Shown: positions 1 through 9,350 of the stretch, one piece after another
Numbering within the stretch: the stretch's first letter is position 1
Layout of the letters: each line of letters begins with the position of its first letter
Origin: Formosa sp030427735
GTDB taxonomy: Bacteria > Bacteroidota > Bacteroidia > Flavobacteriales > Flavobacteriaceae
Reading direction: 5' to 3'
NCBI RefSeq assembly: GCF_051200825.1
Contig: NZ_CP195158.1
Span: forward strand, 2,604,001 to 2,668,000
Length of the DNA: 64,000 nt
Position numbers and translations under genes: made by a program
Notes under the pieces: generated by a model
What the model was told of the DNA's origin: nothing
Seen by the model: the letters and a program-made list of their open reading frames with translations, nothing else
Database searches by the model: none

Positions 1-70
1 CATATTTTTGCAAAGCATGCATTATTAAAGGCATGTTATTTTACTTCCCTTCCACAAGAAGTATGTATTA

Positions 71-98
71 AGGATAGGCGTGCACCTATCCTTTTTTT
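71..98 (+). terminator. Hairpin with T-run, possible terminator
   Basis: An 8-bp perfect stem (AGGATAGG / CCTATCCT) with a 6-nt loop is followed on the plus strand by seven Ts, the form of a rho-independent terminator for a gene entering from the left. The leftward promoter at 172-179 would instead place this hairpin in the 5' leader of a leftward gene. The sequence does not decide between these. Confidence 0.5.
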
Positions 99-136
99 AT
101 ATCTGTTTTTTTCAAAATGAGAACTAATCAAACTTT

Positions 137-179
137 TTGGTTATCCAAATTGGTTTCCCAATCTGGTTTACCAAATATA
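137..179 (-). promoter_or_regulatory. Triple GntR-type operator with leftward promoter
   Basis: Three 12-bp near-palindromes of the form TTGG-N4-CCAA lie at 137-148, 150-161 and 163-174, at an exact 13-bp period (the third begins CTGG). The last overlaps CAAATATA at 172-179, which is TATATTTG on the minus strand and matches the Bacteroidetes -7 box. No clear TTG -33 element is visible at the expected distance. The array matches those before the PL6, susC and PL7 genes, so an alginate-regulon gene probably begins just left of the window. Confidence 0.7.
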
Positions 180-216
180 TATTAATATATTGTTAAAAAA
201 AAATTATTTGATAAAA

Positions 217-257
217 AAATAGTGCTTTTTATTTGAAATTCTTAAAAAGCACTATTT
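217..257 (-). terminator. Terminator of the PL6-PL17-kdgF operon
   Basis: A 15-bp perfect stem (217-231 with 243-257) and an 11-nt loop lie downstream of kdgF. On the minus strand the stem is followed by a run of Ts, as expected for intrinsic termination of the leftward operon. Confidence 0.75.
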
Positions 258-372
258 GATTTGTAATTATTCGAAAGTTTAGGCTTAATCGCTTACAATA
301 CAACCATTACTATTACTAGCAATAATGGGTATCTAAAATTATTTAAAAGCTCTACTTTCTTATGTTAGTAAC

Positions 373-753
373 TTATTTAGAATCTTTATCTCCAAAATAA
401 GACACACCATTGCCACTTAAAAAATCTTCTCTAACAGGGCTAAATGTATCTATTAACATTCCTTCTTCTAAACAAACAGCGCTGTGTAGTAAATTTGGTT
501 CTATATAAACGCCATCTCCTGCTTCTACAATTTGCTTAACGCCATCAATTTCAAATTCAAATTTACCCGAAACACAATACGTAGCTTGCGTATGAAAATG
601 CTGATGCGGTGATCCTAAAGCACCCTTTTCAAACTTCACTTTTACCATCATAATTTGGTTATCATAACCCAAGAATTTTCTAGATACTCCTCCGCCTAGT
701 TCTTCCCATTCCAAATCTTTACTAATGATGTATTTTTTACTAAATCGATCCAT
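373..753 (-). CDS. kdgF: KdgF-type cupin, unsaturated uronate cyclisation/linearisation
   Basis: A 126-residue single-domain cupin. KdgF proteins convert the 4,5-unsaturated monouronate released by alginate or pectin lyases to the open-chain keto form (DEH for alginate), in the cytoplasm or periplasm. The metal-site motif is visible: H50, H52, H54 and Q56 in PHQHFHTQ, plus H90. D102, F104 and R108 sit where, from memory, functional residues were reported in characterised KdgF. There is no signal peptide, which suggests a cytoplasmic location. It is the last gene of the leftward operon, 25 nt after the PL17 gene, so the product of PL17 is its likely substrate. The operon context supports the assignment over other small cupins. 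Confidence 0.88.
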   Translation of the reverse strand: MDRFSKKYIISKDLEWEELGGGVSRKFLGYDNQIMMVKVKFEKGALGSPHQHFHTQATYCVSGKFEFEIDGVKQIVEAGDGVYIEPNLLHSAVCLEEGMLIDTFSPVREDFLSGNGVSYFGDKDSK

Positions 754-778
754 ATTTTAATGTATTTAATTACTATTG

Positions 779-3019
779 TTATTCTTGAATTTGTAAATCG
801 CCAACCCCAGTCCAGGTAAACGTTGTATTATTAATTTTCACTGTGTGTTTTTTATTTGAAGAGGCATCCGTATTTGCCATTAAAAAGATAAACTCTTTTT
901 CACTTTTTAATTGAATTTTAACAGCCGTATATGCCTCTGTATTATACAGTACGCCTACCATTTTAACACTTGTAAAAATATCCTGTGCCAATTCGCTTAC
1001 AGTACTGTAACTGCCATGCGGCTCTATAACCGATGCAAAAACCGTTTCTTGTGCCTGCTTTCTGACTATAAAAGTTGGATCTGGACGTAAATTATATTCG
1101 GGATCGTTAGCTCCTATTCTTGCAAAAAGCAAATCATCGTTCTTGGTAGTTGCTGTTGTTAAGGTGAAAAACGTGTTGCTATTTCGCCAAGTTAATTGTG
1201 CACTACCAGATGTACTGGTGCCCTGCCCTTCTAACCATAAATGCTGATAGCCATGGGCTTTGCCTAAGGGCGATAGAGTTGATGATTTTGTATACTCAAA
1301 ATTAGTTGAAATAATTTGTCCCAAATAATAAAATGGCATATCGAATTGATGAGCCGCTTTGGCCTTCACGCGCATAATATCCAGAATGATAGGTTGTTTT
1401 AAAGTCGGCTCGTTTATCATAACCATAGTTCTGTGCAATGCTGTTCCTGAATACGCATTGTTTTCTTTAGCGCTAGCTATTTGAATATCTGGATTACTAG
1501 TGTCGAACACATACATATCTGAATGATACTGACTACCAATACTATAATCGCCATTAAAATGAGAGATCTCGTCTTGAACTACCGTATTATGAGCTATGGT
1601 TTGCTTGGCCCAAGTTTTATTTTCCTTTAAGTATCCGCCTCCATTTTTTTGTTCAATATTTACAAAACGCGCCAAGCCGTAATCCTGAATAATTTCGTTA
1701 CCGCCCTGAAAAAGTGAAAACGATAATTTATCGTAATGCCCGTGACTTAAACCTTGGGCAGCGTTTTTCATAACTAAAGTTAAAGGAGTTCCTTTATTAG
1801 ACCTCAAAATAGCGATGGCACCTTGATCTCCGTTAGCCCCATCGGTTAGCAATAACGAAGTTTTAACAAATGGTTTTGCTTTTCCTAATGCAACATCGGT
1901 AGCCACAGCTAAACCTGTTTGGTCTAATTGCACACGACCTTGCGATTGGGCAACAGATAGTAAACTTGGGTTACGGTTTCCATAATAATATGCAATATTT
2001 ACCGCCGACACTAAGGATCCCGAAAAAATGGACATCCCTTTTTGTGCATCGTTAAGTGCAAAAAACTCTCCGTCGGCATCGGTTAAATTCAATAAAGCCT
2101 CTACACCTTTTAATAACACACTGTCTTTATATTGAAAAGGAGCTATTTCTGGTTTTACATTTTGTAGTGCTTCTGCAAAAATCATAAACGGATACATGGC
2201 ATAACGCTGGTAGTAAGGCCCTTCGGTATAATACCCATCTGGCGAAAACGGCTCTTCTAAATTGGCTAAAAATCCTGCCTTTTGGCCTTCAATAAAAATA
2301 TCGCCTCCATCGTTATCTTTCGCTCCTTTTTCTAATTGTGCATTCGGAATACCATATAGTGCTCTGCTAATTAACGCGTCGTCCTGCATTACTAAGCCAA
2401 TCATTCCCACAGCAACATTACCCCAAGTACTATGATTGTGAATGCGATTAAAAAACTGTGGCGTTTCGATTGATAAAAAATCGGCCATAGGTCTAAACAC
2501 ATTTGTCTCTAAATACCGAACCTCTTTTTTTGTTAAAAACGGGTAGATACAATCGTAAGCCTGACTGGTATATACCAACCAGTTTGCATCGTTTAAGCAT
2601 TGCCAAAATAATTTACCTCGCGAATACGAACGCTCTTCTGGGTGCCTTGGCAAGTTAGGATACATTTTAGCATAGGCCATTAACATATCGCGTACATATA
2701 TAGCATAAGTGTTATCGTTTAAAATTTGAAACAACACTCCTGCTTTTTGCATGGTAAGATAATTCAGTTTATGGCGCTCGTGGGTATACCCGCCAGCCAT
2801 ATCTTTAGGTATAGGTACCTGTATGCCCTCTGCTATTTGTGCATCTACAAACTTTTTTGCTTCGCTTAACGATGCATCAAACAACGGCACGTTTCCTAAT
2901 GCTTTTTTAATATCCTGAACCCCTTGCTGTGTTAAAATTAAGTTAGGATGCTCTTGAGACATAACTTGCACCGCCAAAAAGAAACTACAAAAGCATATGA
3001 TGTTTTTTAAATAAACCAT
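779..3019 (-). CDS. PL17 oligoalginate lyase (exo-acting)
   Basis: A 746-residue exported protein whose signal peptide ends near residue 21 (VMSQ). The N-terminal half is an alginate-lyase alpha/alpha toroid; the C-terminal half is a heparinase II/III-like beta domain, with SHGHYDKLSF near residue 423. The layout and length fit PL17, whose members release unsaturated monouronate from alginate oligomers. N195 and H196 in NRIHNHSTWG and the tyrosines of YYTEGPYYQRY (263-273) align by eye with the catalytic Asn/His and Tyr of the known enzyme Alg17C. It starts 6 nt after the PL6 stop and precedes kdgF, so the operon encodes successive steps. No lipobox is present, so it is probably a soluble periplasmic enzyme. 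A PL15 or heparinase identity is less likely because of the motif and neighbours. Confidence 0.9.
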   Translation of the reverse strand: MVYLKNIICFCSFFLAVQVMSQEHPNLILTQQGVQDIKKALGNVPLFDASLSEAKKFVDAQIAEGIQVPIPKDMAGGYTHERHKLNYLTMQKAGVLFQILNDNTYAIYVRDMLMAYAKMYPNLPRHPEERSYSRGKLFWQCLNDANWLVYTSQAYDCIYPFLTKKEVRYLETNVFRPMADFLSIETPQFFNRIHNHSTWGNVAVGMIGLVMQDDALISRALYGIPNAQLEKGAKDNDGGDIFIEGQKAGFLANLEEPFSPDGYYTEGPYYQRYAMYPFMIFAEALQNVKPEIAPFQYKDSVLLKGVEALLNLTDADGEFFALNDAQKGMSIFSGSLVSAVNIAYYYGNRNPSLLSVAQSQGRVQLDQTGLAVATDVALGKAKPFVKTSLLLTDGANGDQGAIAILRSNKGTPLTLVMKNAAQGLSHGHYDKLSFSLFQGGNEIIQDYGLARFVNIEQKNGGGYLKENKTWAKQTIAHNTVVQDEISHFNGDYSIGSQYHSDMYVFDTSNPDIQIASAKENNAYSGTALHRTMVMINEPTLKQPIILDIMRVKAKAAHQFDMPFYYLGQIISTNFEYTKSSTLSPLGKAHGYQHLWLEGQGTSTSGSAQLTWRNSNTFFTLTTATTKNDDLLFARIGANDPEYNLRPDPTFIVRKQAQETVFASVIEPHGSYSTVSELAQDIFTSVKMVGVLYNTEAYTAVKIQLKSEKEFIFLMANTDASSNKKHTVKINNTTFTWTGVGDLQIQE

Positions 3020-3025
3020 GAGTTG

Positions 3026-5398
3026 TTAATTGTGTAATACACCTAAATCTTTTCCATCTGTTGCTTTTCCCTTTAACGGAGACGCTTTTGGTAATTTAAA
3101 CGCATCGGTATTTACAAATTCAGGATTTACATTTAAATTATCCTTTACCGTATATTTTTGGTCGCCTGTAACCCGCATGTCGTCTGCTTGATAAAAGTTA
3201 TTACGAACAACGTTAACAATAGGCTCGCCTACTACCAAATGCATATCTATGGCTTTTGTATGATCGAAAATGTTGTTTGTAATGTCTATTTCTTGAGCAC
3301 CGTATAAAGAAACAGCAGCGTTATAAGCATTTCGTTTTCCAAAACCGATATTATGAAACACATTATGCTCCATTTCTAAAAATGGTCCAAAAGTACTTTC
3401 GTCTTTACCTCCACGGTGTAACCTAAGCACCGCACCTTCAACATCAGAAAAACTGTTGTTTTTTAAGATCACGTATTCGGCATTGTAAATACCAATATTA
3501 TCGGTCTCTTTATCTAAAGCCATAATATGGCCAGAAATATTTTTAAAGGATGAATTTGTAACACTAATAGTATCGGCAAATGTATTTTTATACACTTTTA
3601 ATACATCGTAAGAATGATTAACATCTAAGTTTATAACCTCGCAATTATTTATAAATAACTTATAATTGTTATTCATAGAATATTTACTCGTAGCAATTAA
3701 AGCATTCCCCGAATAATCTGGTGCTTTTTTACCGTCGAATTGAATGCCCTCTAAACGTAAACTACCTCCGTTTTTAATTTCGAACAACGATTTCTTTTCA
3801 AATAATACTTCTGGTTTTTTATCGGATTTCGATACAAACGATATGGGCTTATCTAAAGCAATCGTTTTCGTTTCTACATAAGGCTGATCTGTTGTTGTTA
3901 ACTCGATGACGTCACCAGCTTCAGCTTGTTTTACAGCATCAAATAAAGTATTCATTCCAGCTTTGACTTGAATGGTTTTACCTGAATTTAAAAGCACATC
4001 GGTATCGGCTTTCGAATACCACGATGCACCTGTATTATCTTTAGTCGCTATATCGTCGGCAATAGTAACCTTTTGTTGTAATGTTTCTGAAACTGGAATT
4101 AAGTACCCTCTGTCGTCTTCCTCTAAAGTAAAATCTACAGGATTGAATCCTGATGTAATACCCGTAACGATATTAGGACTTATACTATTATTTTTAAATG
4201 TAATGCCACTAATATCGTCGTAAATAGTAAACAACGAATCGCGTGTAGCGTGGTAAAAAATATTATCCTCCATAATAGAATTGATAGGCGTGGCGCTGCG
4301 CTCGGCATCGCTACCAGCACACAGCTGAATATGGTCGCAATTCACGAAGGTGTTGTTTTTTACAACTGCATCTTCTACTTGATGATATCTGTTAATTGGT
4401 GAATTAGGCACGCCATTCATAATCACAAAAGCACCTCTAAATCTGTAACCGGTTAAACCTTCGGCATAATTATTAATAACGGTTTGTTGTCCGTTAATTA
4501 TTCTAATACCTCCTGTGCTTGGTTTATTATTACCTAAAAACACATTGCCTTCAACCAAAGTTTTGCTCCCATGGCGCATGGTTAGTGTACCTGTACATTC
4601 GTAAAACGTGTTGTATTTATAAGTGTTAGATCCCGATTTGTTCGAAATAATTTCATGTTCGCCATTACATCTGTCAAAATAATTATAAGCAACAGTTGTT
4701 TTAGAATCTTTTAAAGAATGATGGCTGGTACCTATACGAAGTGTTTCACCGCCATTAGCCCCTAAATTTGGTCGCGGGCCAAAATAATTATGATCGATTA
4801 AATGATTGTTTTCTAAACTAGCTTCAGTAGTTAAACGTACTGCCATTGTAACTCCCAAGTTACGTTTTCCTGCAAAGTGGTTATGGTCTACCCTATTGTT
4901 TTTTCCGTAAAGTGCAATCCAATAATCTTGTTCGTGACGTTCTGGGTTACTATAATTATCAATTACGCATTCTGTTAGCCTTACATGATTTGCTAAAGTT
5001 TGGTCATCTTTTTTAAACTCAATTACACTACTTGTTGGCGTGAATCCGTTTTTAAATACCAATCCTTTTATTATTAAATGTTCGCCAGCAATTTTTAAAT
5101 AAGAATGACCTTCTAAAATAACTTTTCCTTTATCTTCTACAGTTAAAGTAATTGGGTTTTCTTTAGTGCCATGCGCTTCAAAAATTAATTCGGCATCGGT
5201 CCAAACGCCATTAGCAAGAACAATCTCATCACCTGGTTTTGCATTGACAACCTTAGTATTAAATGCTTCTACATTACTAACAAGATCTTTAGATGTACTG
5301 GTTTTGGTATTACACGCCGTTATGAATACGGCTGTACAACATAATGCTAGTACAATCTTACTAAACCCCCTCACTTTCAAACGAATATTTACTGACAT
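3026..5398 (-). CDS. PL6 alginate lyase lipoprotein
   Basis: A 790-residue lipoprotein (lipobox FITAC, lipidated C29) with two predicted parallel beta-helix regions, as in the long PL6 alginate lyases. The first helix carries NGGETLRIGTS, SNKSGSNTYKYN and TMRHGSKTL. K254 and R275 are 21 residues apart, the same spacing as the catalytic Lys/Arg pair reported for AlyGC. The second helix (about residues 480-780) probably stabilises the fold or dimer. The residues after the lipid cysteine (NTKTSTSKD) lack the acidic patch typical of surface export signals, so a periplasm-facing lipoprotein is likely; that is inference. It is first in the leftward operon and lies just downstream of the double operator. 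Endo- or exo-action and M/G preference cannot be read from the sequence. Confidence 0.9.
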   Translation of the reverse strand: MSVNIRLKVRGFSKIVLALCCTAVFITACNTKTSTSKDLVSNVEAFNTKVVNAKPGDEIVLANGVWTDAELIFEAHGTKENPITLTVEDKGKVILEGHSYLKIAGEHLIIKGLVFKNGFTPTSSVIEFKKDDQTLANHVRLTECVIDNYSNPERHEQDYWIALYGKNNRVDHNHFAGKRNLGVTMAVRLTTEASLENNHLIDHNYFGPRPNLGANGGETLRIGTSHHSLKDSKTTVAYNYFDRCNGEHEIISNKSGSNTYKYNTFYECTGTLTMRHGSKTLVEGNVFLGNNKPSTGGIRIINGQQTVINNYAEGLTGYRFRGAFVIMNGVPNSPINRYHQVEDAVVKNNTFVNCDHIQLCAGSDAERSATPINSIMEDNIFYHATRDSLFTIYDDISGITFKNNSISPNIVTGITSGFNPVDFTLEEDDRGYLIPVSETLQQKVTIADDIATKDNTGASWYSKADTDVLLNSGKTIQVKAGMNTLFDAVKQAEAGDVIELTTTDQPYVETKTIALDKPISFVSKSDKKPEVLFEKKSLFEIKNGGSLRLEGIQFDGKKAPDYSGNALIATSKYSMNNNYKLFINNCEVINLDVNHSYDVLKVYKNTFADTISVTNSSFKNISGHIMALDKETDNIGIYNAEYVILKNNSFSDVEGAVLRLHRGGKDESTFGPFLEMEHNVFHNIGFGKRNAYNAAVSLYGAQEIDITNNIFDHTKAIDMHLVVGEPIVNVVRNNFYQADDMRVTGDQKYTVKDNLNVNPEFVNTDAFKLPKASPLKGKATDGKDLGVLHN

Positions 5399-5416
5399 AT
5401 ATTAAATAATTATTAA

Positions 5417-5469
5417 CTGGTTTACCAAATTGGTTGACCAAATATATGTATAATTATATATGTTGCCAA
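5417..5469 (-). promoter_or_regulatory. PL6 operon promoter with double GntR-type operator
   Basis: The minus strand has TTG at 5467-5469, 20 nt, then TATATTTG at 5439-5446, a full Bacteroidetes promoter. Two operator copies follow at a 13-bp period: TTGGTTGACCAA (5430-5441), overlapping the -7 box, and CTGGTTTACCAA (5417-5428), over the expected start site. Binding there should block transcription, which implies repression lifted by an alginate-derived ligand (inference). Confidence 0.8.
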
Positions 5470-5974
5470 TTTTTTTTATTTTTTTTAATGAATTTGATAA
5501 AATAATGCCTTAAAAAGCAACAATAACATAAAAGGCTAATCTGGTCGCTACATGAGAAATCATTAATTAGTATATATTGATTTGGAAATAAAAATCCAGA
5601 TAATGCTATCATTTTTAAGACAAACTAAATTAAAATAGTTTAACTTAATCTGTTGTATCCCAGCACACCTAATAGTATAACAACATAAGTATATTTCCTT
5701 TAACCATCTTATGTCAAGACAAATTAAGTACACTATTCTAGATGCCAGAATGATAAACCACGAGATCTAATACCTCTTAAGCAATTCAACATTTTAAAAA
5801 GATAGAATATTCGTTAAACGTAATTTCTTCTCAATAAAGCAGGCATTATATCCCTCAAACTCACAATTTTTAACATTTTACGATATCCCAAATATTTTAA
5901 GGGCTTAGCAAGCGATTTGATAAAATAATAGAAACTAAAATATCAAAATCACTTTTTTTAACGAAAAAATAACA

Positions 5975-6017
5975 TATATTTGGTAAACCAAATTGGATAA
6001 CCAAATTGGATAACCAA
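5975..6017 (+). promoter_or_regulatory. susC promoter with triple GntR-type operator
   Basis: TATATTTG (5975-5982) is a -7 box. Three operator copies begin inside it: TTGGTAAACCAA (5980-5991) and two identical TTGGATAACCAA (5993-6004 and 6006-6017), at an exact 13-bp period. No TTG is visible at -33, so basal strength may be low or an activator may be used. The transcript would have a leader of about 300 nt. Confidence 0.78.
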
Positions 6018-6294
6018 AAAAAAACAAACAACAATTAATTAAAAAAAGAATAAGCCATGATTAAAAATCCAGATTAGATTTAAACACACTACCCGCAAGG
6101 TTCTGGTAACACCAAAGCACTTGCAAATGTTATGTTTCGTTTTTTAAGTATTTCATTCTATAAAAATACCAGAGTAAAACAGTAAGGATAACCAAACCAC
6201 ATCCTAAAACGGAAAAAACATTTTAAAAAGCGATATCTACATCGCAACTGATTAACAACAATTAACAAGTCTAATACAATTAACAAAACTAATA

Positions 6295-9200
6295 ATGAAT
6301 TTAAAAACTCAATGTATTGCACTCGCGCTGCTTTTTTTTAATGTAGCGCTATTTGCCCAAACGGGTTACAACATTACAGGTCATGTAGCCGACGCTCAAA
6401 ATGTTCCTATTGCAGGAGCTAATATCCTTATTAAAGGTTCGTCCACTGGTACGTCTACCGATTTCGATGGTAATTTTGAATTGGAAGTAAAGTCTGGAGA
6501 CGTACTTCAAATCTCTTATTTAGGTTATGTAACCCATACAGTAACTATAACGGACCAAAATCCTGTAAAAATCACCTTGGTAGAAGATGCTAGTCAACTA
6601 GAAGAAGTTGTGGTGGTTGGGTATGGTACTCGTAAAAAGAGTGATATAACGGGATCTGTAGCTTCAGTAAAATCCGAAGAATTAACGGCTTACCCAACAT
6701 CAAATGCAGAGCAAGCCTTACAAGGTCGCGCTGCTGGTGTGGTAGTACAATCCAACAATGGTGGCGAACCAGGAGCACCAATAAATATTAAAATTAGAGG
6801 AAATACATCCATTAATGCAAGCAGTAACCCACTTATAGTTGTAGATGGTTTTGTTGGCGCCGCCATGCCACAGGCTAACGATATTGCTTCTATGGAAGTT
6901 TTAAAAGATGCCTCGGCTACCGCTATTTACGGTTCCAGAGGTTCTAATGGTGTTATTTTAGTAACCACAAAAACAGGAAAATCGGGTCGGTTAAATATTG
7001 AGTTTAACAGCTCGTATGCTATACAAAATACAGCTAATGAAATTGATTTATTAAATGCCGATGAATTTGCAAACTATCAAAACGACATTAGAGCCAATAC
7101 AGGAAATACAAGCCCTTACACCCAAGGTTCGGGCAATACCAATTGGCAAGATTTAATTTACAGATCTGGAAACACTCAAAATTACCAATTGGCGTTTTCG
7201 GGAGGTTCAGAAAAAATTAAATTCTATGCTTCTACCAATTATTTTGGGCAAGACGGTATCGTTATCAATTCTGATTTCGAAAAATTAACATTCCTATCGA
7301 ATATTGATGCTCAAGTTTTCGACAATTTAAAATTAGGAATGAACCTATATGGTAGTAGAGATGAAAAAAATGGAGCCGCCACACAATCGGATGGATCGGT
7401 TTCTGCCGGTGGAGACGATGTTATTACTCTTGCCATGAGATATGCACCAGATCAGCCTGTGTACGATGAAGACGGTAGCTATAACTCTGGTAATTCTGTT
7501 GGAGATCCAGTAGATAACCCATATGCTGTGGCTACCGAAAGAATAGACGAAAATAAAACCGATGATTTTAGAGCCAACTTGTTTGCCGACTGGGATATTA
7601 TTGAAAGCCTATCGTTTAGAACTACATTTGGTTTTAGCACACAAAACAGAACCAGAGGTATTTTCTCGCCATCTACCTTAGAAGTTACAGCTGGCGGTAT
7701 AGATGGTCGCGCTTCGGTACAAAACAATAAAAACACACAAGTACTAAGCGAAAACTATTTAACCTATTCCACAACAATAGGAAAAGGAGACTTCACATTA
7801 ATGGGAGGATATTCTTACCAGAAATCGGTTTCTGAATATTATTATATGGAAGCAACAGGATTCTTATCTGATACCTTCTCGTATTACGGATTTGGCTCGG
7901 CCACAAATATTTTACAGCCAGATTCTACTATTTCGGAAGTAGAAATTCAATCACAATTTGGCCGTTTAAACTACGATTGGGACGATAAATATTTATTTAC
8001 TGCCACCGTACGTCGCGATGGGGCATCGAACTTTGCCGAAAATCATAAATACGCCATTTTTCCTTCTGGAGCTATTGGTTGGAAAATCTCTAACGAAAAT
8101 TTCTTAAAAGACAGCAACACGATTTCTAACCTAAAATTAAGAGCCTCTTATGGGGTTACAGGTAACCCTTCTATCGGGGCATACGAGTCTTTAGCTAGAA
8201 TTGAAGGTATTTACGCTTCCAGTAACGGAGAAACAGTTAGTGCCGTTACACCAGACCGCCCAGGTAATCCAGACTTAAAATGGGAATCGTCTTACCAAAC
8301 CAACTTTGGTTTAGATTTTGGCCTGTTAAGCAACCGAATTAATATGTCTTTCGATTATTATAATATCAATACCGAAGATTTAATTTTAATAAACAATGCC
8401 CTTCCAGAATATGCAGGATATTTAGATGACGAAATTTTAACTAATGTTGGTGAAATTAATAACCGTGGATTTGAATTCGCATTAAACACCATAAACATTT
8501 CTAACGAAAACTTTACTTGGAGTACCGATTTTAATATTGCCTTTAACCGAAATGAAGTGGTGAGTCTTGTAGGCGGATTAGATTATTTTGGTAATGCGGC
8601 ACCATCTTATTTCTCGCACGACAGAAGTTATGTATTAAGAGAAGGCGAAGCGGTTGGCTTATTTTGGGGTTACGATTATGCTGGTGTTTACCAAGGTGGT
8701 AATGTACCTGCAGGAACAGCAACTTTACCAGGTGGTGTTGCTGGAGATCCTCTATTTGCCGATTTAGATGACAGTGGCGATATTACCGAAGCAGACAGAA
8801 CAACCATTGGCGATCCTAACCCAGATTTTACTTGGGGCTTTACCAATAATTTTACATTAGGAAACTTCGATATGAATATTTTCTTTCAAGGTTCTCAAGG
8901 AAACGAAATATTTAACATGACCAATGTTCAATTAACCAACGGAGATGCCAACACTACCAGAGATAACTACTACTCGGCATGGACTCCAACAAATACCGAC
9001 ACCAACACACCTAGAGTTGGTAACAACAGTAACAGAGAAATTTCGTCTCGTTTTGTTGAAGACGGAAGTTATGTAAGGCTAAAAAACATAGCAATAGGCT
9101 ACACATTTGCATCCGATGTATTAGATAATATTGGAATAGAAAGATTAAGACTTGCCATAAGTGCGCAAAACCTATTAACATGGACCGATTACTCGGGCTT

Positions 9201-9330
9201 AGATCCAGAAGTAAACTATTTTGGTTCCGAAGGCAACAACAACTTCTCGTCTAACACTGCACAAGGTTTCGATTTCGGAAACTATCCAACAGTTAGAACA
9301 GTAACCTTTAGCCTTAATTTGAAATTTTAA
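6295..9330 (+). CDS. susC: SusC-type TonB-dependent outer membrane transporter
   Basis: A 1011-residue outer membrane protein. A signal peptide ends at FAQ (22); a carboxypeptidase-regulatory-like beta domain spans about 25-100; a TonB-box-like EEVVVVGYGT lies near 104; a plug domain spans about 115-235, with QALQGRAAGV and DASATAIYGSRGSNGVILVT; a 22-strand barrel follows to the C-terminal FSLNLKF. SusC proteins import oligosaccharides using TonB energy in complex with a SusD lipoprotein, which is encoded 20 nt downstream. The lyase-rich context and shared operators indicate alginate oligosaccharides as substrate (inference; the barrel sequence does not show specificity). Confidence 0.95.
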   Translation: MNLKTQCIALALLFFNVALFAQTGYNITGHVADAQNVPIAGANILIKGSSTGTSTDFDGNFELEVKSGDVLQISYLGYVTHTVTITDQNPVKITLVEDASQLEEVVVVGYGTRKKSDITGSVASVKSEELTAYPTSNAEQALQGRAAGVVVQSNNGGEPGAPINIKIRGNTSINASSNPLIVVDGFVGAAMPQANDIASMEVLKDASATAIYGSRGSNGVILVTTKTGKSGRLNIEFNSSYAIQNTANEIDLLNADEFANYQNDIRANTGNTSPYTQGSGNTNWQDLIYRSGNTQNYQLAFSGGSEKIKFYASTNYFGQDGIVINSDFEKLTFLSNIDAQVFDNLKLGMNLYGSRDEKNGAATQSDGSVSAGGDDVITLAMRYAPDQPVYDEDGSYNSGNSVGDPVDNPYAVATERIDENKTDDFRANLFADWDIIESLSFRTTFGFSTQNRTRGIFSPSTLEVTAGGIDGRASVQNNKNTQVLSENYLTYSTTIGKGDFTLMGGYSYQKSVSEYYYMEATGFLSDTFSYYGFGSATNILQPDSTISEVEIQSQFGRLNYDWDDKYLFTATVRRDGASNFAENHKYAIFPSGAIGWKISNENFLKDSNTISNLKLRASYGVTGNPSIGAYESLARIEGIYASSNGETVSAVTPDRPGNPDLKWESSYQTNFGLDFGLLSNRINMSFDYYNINTEDLILINNALPEYAGYLDDEILTNVGEINNRGFEFALNTINISNENFTWSTDFNIAFNRNEVVSLVGGLDYFGNAAPSYFSHDRSYVLREGEAVGLFWGYDYAGVYQGGNVPAGTATLPGGVAGDPLFADLDDSGDITEADRTTIGDPNPDFTWGFTNNFTLGNFDMNIFFQGSQGNEIFNMTNVQLTNGDANTTRDNYYSAWTPTNTDTNTPRVGNNSNREISSRFVEDGSYVRLKNIAIGYTFASDVLDNIGIERLRLAISAQNLLTWTDYSGLDPEVNYFGSEGNNNFSSNTAQGFDFGNYPTVRTVTFSLNLKF

Positions 9331-9350
9331 TACTTAAATAGAAACACACA

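Larger units (their letters stand above)
1..372. other. Intergenic region at left edge, no confident gene
   Basis: No gene can be assigned here. The stretch holds a GC-rich hairpin (71-92), a three-copy operator array with a leftward -7 box (137-179) and the terminator of the kdgF operon (217-257). Short reading frames run off the left edge on both strands: a plus-strand frame ending in TAA at 69-71, and leftward ATGs at 34 and 3. None is long enough to identify. A leftward gene starting at or beyond position 1 would fit the leftward promoter best. Confidence 0.5.
5399..6294. promoter_or_regulatory. Divergent control region between the PL6 and susC operons
   Basis: An 896-bp AT-rich region without a supported gene. 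The left end holds the PL6 promoter and double operator (5417-5469). The right third holds the susC promoter and triple operator (5975-6017), followed by a susC leader of about 300 nt. That leader contains a six-codon ORF (ATG at 6057, TAG at 6075-6077) and ends in a run of AATTAACAA-like repeats just before the ATG. I see nothing recognisable in the middle (5470-5950). Confidence 0.6.

Noticed and set aside
1..71. C-terminal end of a plus-strand gene at the left edge
   Set aside because: A short open frame ends in TAA at 69-71 before a hairpin, but 23 codons cannot be identified and a leftward promoter contradicts it.
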